Of a stretch of 64,000 nt of DNA, positions 1 to 9,700 are shown one piece after another. Position 1 is the first letter of the stretch; each line of letters begins with the position of its first letter. This stretch comes from Poriferisodalis sp026713105 (GTDB taxonomy: Bacteria > Actinomycetota > Acidimicrobiia > Acidimicrobiales > Poriferisodalaceae). The DNA lies in assembly GCA_965115995.1 (NCBI GenBank), contig OZ220472.1, forward strand, positions 1,860,001 through 1,924,000, written 5' to 3'. The notes under the pieces are model-generated. The model ran no database searches, was not told the origin of the DNA, and saw only the letters and a list, made by a program, of their open reading frames with translations. Position numbers and translations under genes: made by a program.

Positions 1-258
1 GTGACGATCAATGTGCGGCGGCTCGACGACGATGTAGTGGACCGCCTCAAGCAGCGTGCAGCGCGGAATAACCGCTCCCTGGAGGGCGAAGCGCGCCACA
101 TCCTGCAATGCGCGGCCGACGACGACATGGCAGCGAAGCGCGCTGCGTTCCGGGAAACCATGAAGCGGCTGCGTCCCCTGACCGAAGGGCGCAAGCACAC
201 CCCGGCGGAAGTGCTTATCCGCGAAGATCGCGACCACGGCCATCGCGACGACTTCTGA
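1..258 (+). CDS. FitA/VapB-like ribbon-helix-helix antitoxin
   Basis: This is an 85-residue protein whose first half resembles the ribbon-helix-helix DNA-binding fold of FitA-type antitoxins: a short beta strand (TINVRRLDDDV), then an Arg/Ala-rich helix, a turn (NNRSLEGEAR) and a second helix. The acidic/basic C-terminus would wrap and inhibit the partner toxin. Its stop codon overlaps the ATG of the downstream PIN-domain gene by one base, the usual antitoxin-first arrangement, so the pair is probably autoregulated. The GTG start is the first base of the window, so a few residues could be missing; the fold looks complete from residue 2, which fits a genuine start. Confidence 0.8.
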   Translation: MTINVRRLDDDVVDRLKQRAARNNRSLEGEARHILQCAADDDMAAKRAAFRETMKRLRPLTEGRKHTPAEVLIREDRDHGHRDDF

Positions 259-686
259 TGCGTTTCGTCGTCGATGCGAGCGTGGCGGTCAAGTGGCTGG
301 TCGCCGAGGACGATTCCGAAGTTGCGGAAGAACTGGCGACGAGCGGCCACGACCTCCACGCTCCGCGTCTGATGGCTTCCGAGGTCGCCAATGCGATCTG
401 GCGCAAGGCGCGGATGGGCGAGATTGAGCGTCGCGCTGCGGGCATCCTCTTGGCAGATGTGCCGGTCATGCCGGTGCACTGGAGCGCCGACGAGTCTGTC
501 GCCGCCGACGCGATGCGTCTGGCGCTGGCGCTCGACCATCCGATTTACGATTGCATGTATCTCGCGCTCGCCCATCGCATCGGCGCGGTCATGCTGACGG
601 CGGACCGTCGATTCGCGAATGCCGTGACGCTGACCGAACACGGCGAGTCCATCCTGACGCTGGCCGATTACGCAGAAACGCGGTGA
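258..686 (+). CDS. VapC-like PIN-domain toxin ribonuclease
   Basis: This 142-residue PIN-domain protein is the presumed RNase toxin of the pair with the upstream antitoxin. The four acidic metal-binding positions of the family are visible: D6 (VVDASV), E42 (ASEVANAIW), D98 (HPIYDCMYLA) and D116 (LTADRRF). I start it at the ATG at 258, which overlaps the antitoxin TGA by one base; a start further upstream would run through the antitoxin gene. Known family members cleave tRNA or rRNA; the target here cannot be read from sequence. It converges on the giant gene, with a 71-base gap in which I see no clear terminator. Confidence 0.85.
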   Translation: MRFVVDASVAVKWLVAEDDSEVAEELATSGHDLHAPRLMASEVANAIWRKARMGEIERRAAGILLADVPVMPVHWSADESVAADAMRLALALDHPIYDCMYLALAHRIGAVMLTADRRFANAVTLTEHGESILTLADYAETR

Positions 687-757
687 TCGCAAGTCTTTCT
701 TGATCATCCTCCGGTCATGGGTCCGTCGGACGCTCCCTTGTCAATCGGCGGGTTTGC

Positions 758-3700
758 TCAGTCGTTGTCGGTGATGGTGCCGGTGGCGTAGGCGAAGCCC
801 TCGATGTGGGTGAAGGTGCTGTCGTATGCGTACATCGTGAGCGTCTCGTCGCCTTCGGCGATGTTGTCGTCGACGACGGGCACGACGATCTCGACTTGGG
901 TTTCGCCTGGCTTGATCGTGAAGGTCCGGTAGGGAATGGTGTAGTCGCGGTTGTATTCGGCGGTGATGTCGAACGCGCCGTAGCCCAGCTTGATCTCCTG
1001 AGTGCTGGCCCGCGAGAGCGTCGCGACGAAACGCAGACCCCCCGGGTCGCCTTCAGCAGCAGCGGCGTCGCTCACAGTCACCGTCAGCGGTCCCGTGGGA
1101 GCCTGGTCGTCGTCGGGGGCCGGTTCTTCGGCGGGCGGGTCGTCGTCGGACACCGCGACCGTCGCCGCCTCGGCCGACGACGACACGGTGTAGCCGCTGC
1201 CGATGTCGATGGTGACGGTGATGGCACCGTCAGCTTCGTCGGCGCTGTCGTCGGCGGTGGCGACGGTGAGGGTGTAGGTCCCGCTGGCGGGGATCGTCAC
1301 TGTCTGTGTGCCGGCGGCGGCGCCGTGGTCGCCGGTTTGGGTGATCTCGACGGCCACGTCGAGATCGGTGTGCGGCGCAGGGTCCGCGGTGACCGTGAAC
1401 ACCGCGTCGCCGCCCTCGGTGACGGCGCTGCCCGCGGCGATGCTGATCTCGGGTATGTCGTCGTCTGACACGTTGACCGCGGCGCTGCTATTCGCGGACG
1501 ACACGGTGTAGCCGGTGCCGGTGCCGACAGTGGCGGTGACCGAGCCGTCGGGCTCGTCGGCGGTGTCGTCGGTGGTGGCGACGACGAGGATGTAGGCGCC
1601 GCTGGTTGGGATGGTGACGGTTTGGGTGCCGGTGGTGGCGAAATCGCCGGTCTGGGCGACCTTGACGGTGATGTCGAGGCCGGCTGCGGGTGCGGGGGCA
1701 GCGGTGATGGTGAACACCGCGTCGCCGCCCTCGGTGACGTCTGTGCCCGCGGCGATGCTGATCTCGGGTGTGGCGGGCGGTGGCGGGTCGTCGTCGTCGG
1801 ACACGTTGACGGTGGCGGCGCTGTTGGTGGTCGACACGGTGTAGCCGCTGCCGGTGCCGATAGTGGCGGTGATGGTGTCGTCGGGCTCGTCGTCGCTGTC
1901 GTTGGTGGTGGCGACGGTGAGGGTGTAGGTGCCGGTGGCGGGGATCGTGACCGTTCGGGTGCCGGCCGCGGCGCCGTGGTCACCGGTCTGGGTGATGTCC
2001 ACGGTCACCGACAGGGCGCTGTGCGGCGCAGGGTCGGCAGTGATCGTGAACGCCGCGTCACCGCCCTCGGTGATGTCGTCGCCGGCGGCGATGGCTATTT
2101 CGGGCACGTCGTCGTCTGACACGTTGACCGTGGCGCTGCTGCTCGACGACACCGTGTAGCCGCTGCCGGTGCCGATAGTGGCGGTGATGGTGCCGTCGGG
2201 CTCGTCGTCGCTGTCGTTGGTGGTGGCGACGGTGAGGGTGTAGGTGCCGGTGGCGGGGATGGTCACGGTGCGGGTGCCGACGGCGGCGCTGTGGTCACCG
2301 GTCTGGGTGATCTTCACGGTCACGTCGAGGTCGGCTGCGGGCGCGGGGGTGGCGGTGACGGTGAACGCGGCGTCGCCGCCTTCGGTGACATCGGCGCCTG
2401 CGGTGACGGCGATCTCGGGTAGCACCGGGGGCGGGTCGTCGCTGCCGGTGCCGCTGTCGGTGTCGGTGTCAGCGGTGCCGTCGCCGTCGTTGTCGGTGCT
2501 GTCGCATTGGTGCGCTTCGAGGGCGGTGAGGGTGCGCGAGATGCGGTCCCAGCGGGAGTTCTGGAGCCAGTCGGCGACTTCGTGCGCCAATTCGGCGGGC
2601 ATCGGCTTTTCTCCGGTGTCCACGCCCAAAGCAGCGAGCACGCGATTGAAACGCTTGATCCCTGCTGCGTTGGTCAAAGCGTCGCGCCAGCCGGTGATCA
2701 CGGCAACGGTCACGGCGTCGTCGGGCAGCGCCGGGACGCATTGTGTGTCGCTGTCGTCATTGTCGGCGTCCGCCGGCTGAGAAGACGTGCCGGTGTCGAT
2801 GGTGGCGGTGGCAGCGAGGCTGTCTAGATAGACCACCGTGGCGCCGTCGCTGTCGGTGCTGTCATAGCCGGGAGTGACCGTCACGGTCACGATGGCGGGC
2901 GCGGCGATGCCGTGATCGAACGCGAGACTGGTCGCAGCGATGTCGTCGAAGCTGCCCGCGGTCTGGGACAAAGAGCCGTCGGCGGCTTGGGCGCTGTAGG
3001 CGACGCTGTACTTGTCGGCGTGAGGAACCGCGTCCCACGATGCGGTTGCTGTGGTGCCGCCGCTGTCTGTGACCGACAGGTTCGCGACTTGTCGTGTCGG
3101 CACCGGCGGCGCTTGGGCGGGCAGAGGGCTGTTCTGTGGGGCGAAACGATTGTCGCCCGCAGCCGCGGTGCCGGTGATGATCCCGCAGCCGCCGCTGCCG
3201 TCGCTGCTCACCGGGATGGTATGAGCGCGGATCGTGCCGATCACCGTGTTGGTGCGTACCCCGCCGCCGGACGCGGTGTGAGTGATGTCCGAACAGCCCT
3301 TGGTGGCCCGCTCGCGGCTGAGGACGTTATGGACCCAGATCCGGCGCTTCAGGTCGCTGTCCTCGGTGAAGGTCACCGTCAGCGACGACTGCGGCGTCGC
3401 GCCGCCGCCGCCCGCCGACAGCTTGAACCTCGACGGATCGCTCGACGTCACCGTGACCGTCACCGTGCCGCCGGGCGCGGGACGGTTCGACAGGCGCACG
3501 CTGTACCACAGCGCCGTATAGGGCGCGAAGTCCTGCCGGAAATACCGGAAGCCCCGCGTCGCCTTCAGCGTGTACGGATGCACAACCGCGTCGCGGTCGA
3601 CCTGGACCACCAGCGGCCTTCGCTTGGACGGATCGGGATTGCCCGGATCGCCCTCATCGATGACCCAGTGATTCCACACCGACGTGTCCCACGCCTCCAC

Positions 3701-6700
3701 CTCCGGCGCATCAGACACCTCCACCTCGACGTCCCCCAAGGCCTGGCTCGAATAGCCGCCCCCGCTCGCCGTGTGGCTCAACGTCGTGTCACGGTCCAGA
3801 TGCAGACTCAGCTGGTCCACGCCGGTCACCGTCACCTCCTGCGGCTCGGTGTAGTTCGACGCCGTGAACGCCAAAGACGCCGGGCTGAACGTCACCGCAC
3901 CCTGATAGGTATCCGTGTTGCCGATCGTCACCGTCGTGTCCCCGCCCGACGGCGCCGTCAGCAGCCGCACGCAATAGGTCGCCACACCGCCATTCTCGAG
4001 GACGCGGAGCTCGGTCTCGCTCAACACAGTGTTCTGCGCTGCGCAGTTCGAGGTGTCGTTGTCGTCGATGGTCAGCGTCGCCGTCGACGACGAGCCGACT
4101 TCGACGCCGCCGCCGGTCACCACCGTGCCCGACCCGGTGCCGGTGATCAGGCTCAAAGCTGCGGTGACGGTCTCGTCGGCGGTGTCTGCGTCATCAGCAG
4201 CTGTCGGTGTGAGTGTGACTGTGGCGGTCTGCACGGTGCTGCCGTCGGAGCCGGTGAACGTGACCAGCGGCGTGAGCGTTGTGGCGCTGGTGAGGACCAC
4301 GCCGGTGCCTGTCGCGGTGACCGCGAAGTCCGGGGTGGCGTGATCGGGCAGCCTCGCCATGGTGCTCGTCGCCAGCGTGATGCGCGCCACCAGCGACTCG
4401 CCCGCCACCAGCGCACGGCCCGACGACACCGTCAAAGTCGCAGTGTCAGAAGCGTCCTGCTCAGTCATCGTCGTGTCCGACGAGGTGAGCGTCACCTCGG
4501 TTGCCTCGTCGTCGGTGACCCGCACCTTCTCCGAACCGTGAGCGCCCGACACCGTGTACACGTCGCTGCTGGTGCAGCCCGCCGTGGACGACGGCACCGC
4601 GGTGACGGTGATCACGCTGTCGAGATCGTCGTCTGCGGTGTCGGTCCACGCCACGTCGATCGACCCGGTCTGCACGCCCGACATGAACGGCACCGTCTTG
4701 ATGCCCTCATCAGCCGCGGCGACCCGGTCGACGTCGCCGGACTCGGCCACGCTCACGCACACCGTCATGTCGGTTGCGGGCTGGGTGTCCAAAGTCAGCG
4801 GGAACGACACGGTGGCGTCGGACTCGGGCTTTTCGACCTCGCCGTCGTCGTTGCGGTTCTCGCCCTCGCCGACCATCAACCGCACCGACACCTCCGGGCC
4901 GGTCGCGGAGGGGTCGATTTTGAACACGGGCGACATCGCCAGCATCCGCAGCTCGGAGGTGTTGATCGCGTCTGCTGTGTGGTCGAGCGGTGTGTTGCCC
5001 AGCGTGTTGCCGTGTCCGTATCTGGGGTTGGTGTCGCCGAGTGTGTTGCCGCTCACGGCGATGCCGGCGTCGCTGCTGCCTGTCCAATAGATCGACCTGG
5101 TCGCCGTGGCCGCTTCGTTGGTGGAGTAGCTGGTGTTGTCTGTGCCGGTGTCCCAGGAGGCGTCGAAGAAATCGTGGTAGTTGTCGGCCACCTTGTGTGC
5201 CGACGGAGCAGCCAGCCAATACACAGCCACCCCACTGTCCGACGCGGTGGTGGAGCTGTCGGTGTAGCCGCCTGCGTTGGAGTTCAGCGCCGGGTCCCAC
5301 ATGGCGGTGTTCTCGCGGGCATCCACGGCGGCGGTGCTGGCGATCACCGACACCAGCCCCGAGTAGGGCAACAGGGCACTGTGGCCGTGCTCGGCGACCA
5401 CCTGTTGGGCCCAGTCGTTGTAGTGGTCGATGTCGGCGGAGGCGCCGGTGCGGGTCTGCGAAGTGATGAAGATCAGCCGGAACTCGTCGCCCGCGGTCAG
5501 GCCCGACGGCGCCAGCGCCCAGTCGGCTGCCACCTCGATGTCGTCGGTCTCGTCGTCGACGAAAACAACGTTGACCGGCCCGCCGGTCTGCTCGCCGACG
5601 TTGATGCCGCCGCTAGCGGTCGCGCCCGACCCGAAATCGACGATCACATACGGCTGCGAACGAACATTGTTGTCGACCGGCGCCAACCGCAGCGTCGCGG
5701 TCGTCGCGCCCGCGGTGAACACCACCGCCGGGTCCTGCGCGGTGTGCGTTCCCGACATCGTGTCCAGCGTGACGCCGGTCTGCGACAAAGGCTGCAATGC
5801 GAACGTGTAGTCGGTTGTGACGGTCGCTCCGGTCACAGACAGCGGCACCGTAAGCATCTCAGAGCCGCTCAGCGGCCCGCCCAGCGTGAGGGTGATCGTG
5901 CGGTAGCCGGTGCTGCCAGCGCCGCCTTCCACGGCGTTGCCGTCGGCGTCGCCGTGCGAGCCGGACATGGCCACCGCGACCGCTGCGGCGTCGTCGTCGC
6001 TGACCTGCACCTCAGCCGACGACGCCGTCGAGTCGACCCTGTAATGGTCGCTGGTGCGCAGCGTGATGGTGATCGGCCCCGACGGCTCGACATTGAAATC
6101 AGCAACAGTCGGCACCGTGAACGTCGCCGTGGACTGCCCCGACCGCAGGGTGCGGGTGCGGTTCCCCTGCTGGTTCGCAGCGACGAAATCGGCGCCTGCC
6201 GCGTCGGCGATGCCCACATTGACGGTCAGATCACGGTCCGGCGGCGAGCTCGCTGTCACGGTGAACTCCGCGGCGGCGCCCTCGGTGACCGCCGCGCCGC
6301 CGGTGATGCTCAACGTGACGTCCTCATCATCGACGGTCGCCGACACGCTGGCGGCGACCGAGCTGTAGTCGGCGCCCGACGCCGAATGCGCCAACGTCAC
6401 CATGTCGTCCGTCAAATCCTGGTCATGCACGCCTCTCACGGTGACCTTGCGGCCCACGAACCAGTTCGAGGCGTCGAACTGCACCGAACTCTGTGCGTTG
6501 GGCATGCTGTCATCGGCGTCGAGCGTCAACGTCGCCGCTGTCTGCCCCGACACGGTCACCGTGACCGTCCCGGTCGGCGCGGTCGCGAGCCGCAGCCGAT
6601 ACGTCGCCGTGCGGCCCTCGTCCACCTCGACAGCGGACGGCACAACCAAACCCGGTGCGGTGCGGTCCTGATCGACGATGAACACCGTCGTCTCGCTGCG

Positions 6701-9700
6701 GTTCGCTTCGCTGGCCCGCGTCGACGACACAGAATCGATGCTCACAACGATCGTCTCGTCGGGCTCCTGGGTGCTGTCAGCAGTTATGGGGACGGTGACC
6801 GTGTGGGTGCCCGACGTGTTCCCCGCCGGGATCGTCACACTCGCCGACGGGGCCGTGTAATCGCTGCCGTCGGCCGCGGTGCCGCCGAAAGCCAGCATCA
6901 GGTCGACTGTGTGCTCGGTGTGAAGGCTCAACGTCAAATCGACGTCGACGCTGCCGCTGTCCTCCAGCGCCCAGTACTCGGCCTGCGCGAAACCCACCTT
7001 GAGATTTTCGTCGTCGAGAATGGTGACCAGAGCAGAAGAAGCGCTAGAGCGCCCATTGCCGATCAGATAGTCCGCAGAGGGAACAAGAGTGACCCTGAAC
7101 GCCTCAGAGTCCTCAAAAACGGCGTCCTCGAGAATCGGAACGTCAAACGACACCGACGTCTGACCCGCAGGGACCGTCACCGTCGCCTGACCCGCGGTGA
7201 AATCCTCACCCGCAGTCGCATCGTCCGCAGACAGGTCGTAAGCAACCGTCAAATCGTCGGTCGGGGCGGGACTGACCCGCAAACGCATCGTGGCCGCGTC
7301 GCCCTCAACGCCAGAGAACGACCTGGCCGTGAACTCCACCGCCGGCATAGCAGCCGACGCCACCGACTTGAACACGTCTGACACCGCATAGAACCGGTTC
7401 ACGCTCGCAGCCGCCTCAGTGCCCAACGACAACGCCTGCGACGCGCTGCCGCTCCCCGCCGACGCGCCCGGCCCATAGGTCGGCGTGACGGTGCCCAACT
7501 CGTTGGAACTGGTGGTGCAGTCGTTGTTCATCCCCGTCCACACCTTCGAACCGTCACCCACCGAGCCGTCCTCATGACGGATGTAGTTCACAGACGAGCT
7601 CCACCGGTTCAACCACGCCTTACCACAAGCCTCCAAATAATCAGCCGCAGCCGTCTCGCCGTGCAACCAGCGAATACCCGTCCCCTGATCAATCAGCCGC
7701 GTCGTCCCGTCGGTGTAACCCCCCGACCCGCCGCGCAACGCCGGATCCCAGATCCCGATGTGCTCACGGCCGTCCACGGACGCCGTCGACACGAACGCCC
7801 TGAAAAACCCGACATACGGCAACAAACCCTCAACCCCGTTCGCGACCGCCGCAGCCCGCACGAAGTGGTCGTAATCCGCGATTTCGGTCGACGTCGCCGG
7901 CCCGCCCTCAGACGTCATGAACATCAACCGATACTCCGCATTGTTGAACACCGGAGGACGGAACGCCGTGCCCGGCGGCAACACGATGTCGCCAGACTCG
8001 TCATCCACCAAAACCACACCCACCGGGCCGCCCGACGGCGTACCCAAAGTCACGCCCCCAGAACCGTCCGGCGCCCGCGCCCCCGTGCCGTAGTCGATGA
8101 TCACATACGGCTGCGTGCGCACATTGTCGTCCACCGGCGCCAACCGCAACGTCGCCGACTGCGCGCCCGACGAAAACACCACCGCCGGATCCTGCGCACT
8201 GTTCGACCCCGACGTGTTCAGCGACACGCCCGTCTGCGTGGTCGGATGCAACGCGAACGTGTAATCATCCGCCACAGTCGCACCCGCCACCGACAACGGC
8301 ACCGTCACCTCTTCCGAGCCGGCCAGCGCCCGGCCCAGCGTGATCGTGACCGTCCGGTAGCCGGTGGTGCCGGCGGCGCCCTCCACCGCGTTGCCGTCGC
8401 TGTCGCCGTCAGAAGCGGACATCGCGACCGTGACGGGGGCGCCGGTGCCGTCGTCGTCGGTGAGGGTGATGGTCGTCTCGCCGGTGCTGCCTACCTGGGC
8501 GGCGACGGCGAGAGCGCCATCGAGTTGCACCTTGAACGTCTCGGTGTTCTCCGCGGCGTCGTCGTCGACGATGGGAATGGTGAGCGTCTTGGTCGTATCG
8601 GTCGTGGCGAATTCGAGGTAGCCGGACTGGGCGGTGTAGTCGCCGGGATGTGACGCCGTGCCGTCGGCGGTGGCCCAGTACACCGACAGCGGCACCGCGG
8701 TGGTGCCGGTCTTGGTGACGGTCACGTCGACCGTGCCTGCGTTCTCGGCGGCGCTGGCGGTCGCCGAGGTGAATTCGAGGGTGGGCAGGTCCGCTGTGTC
8801 GGTGATGATGCCGACGCCGGTGTTCTTGCCGGAGGCGAGGCCCGGCGCGTCGGTGCCGGTCGGGGTGCCGAGGGTGACACGGAAGTAGTGGTCGCCCTCA
8901 TAGGTGCTGTCGTCGGTGGTCGCGACGGCGATGGTCGCGGTGGTGTCGCCCTGCGCGATGGTGACATTGCTGTCGGTGTCGGCGAAGTCGTTGTTGTCGG
9001 CGACGATGTGGGCCGGGTCGGTGGCGATGCCGAGGCCGTGGCTGAACGTGTAGGGCACGGTGATGCCCCCGGCGGGGGCGGCCTCAGACATCGTCACGGT
9101 GAAGGCGACTGCTTGGCCCTCGGCGGAGGTGGCACGCGGTGTGATCTCCACAGCGCCGCCAGTCACCTCGAACACAGATGTGGACAGCGCATAGATGGGG
9201 CGCATCTCGGTGGCGGGCTCTGCGTCGGCGCAGGTCGGATTCTGGGTTGCTATCGGCCCCAGCGGCGAGAACCTGCTGGAGTCGTTGCCGTCGAGTTTGC
9301 CGACGTGCACGTTCGGCTCGCCGGCCTGGTTCCGGTTGTGATTGACGGTGCCGACCGAGCAGACGGTCTGGTTTGTGCGGTGGCCGTCCTCGCCGCCGCC
9401 GGTCCAATAGCCGTCGGTGTCGACAGTCGCGGCGGTGCCGTCGGCGTGGCGCGGCGACTCGCTGTCCCACGTCCCGTCGGCGAAGTCGGCCTTGTCGTCG
9501 GCGGCCTTGTCGCCGCCCACCCAATAGATCGGATCGTCGGGATGTGCGCCTGTATCCGGGCGGAACTGCGCCCGACGATTGGCGCCGTTGGTGGAGGCTT
9601 GCGATGGGTCGCCGAGGGTTGTGACGAGCCCGAAGAACGATGCGGCGTGCGGGACGAGTTCGGGGACGCCGCCGCCTTTGAGCTGGGCGCCGGTGATCTC

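Noticed and set aside
2912..7381. An open frame of almost 1,500 codons on the plus strand
   Set aside because: It is antisense to the giant gene, its translation is Arg/His-rich without family motifs, and such frames are expected opposite GC-rich repetitive coding DNA.
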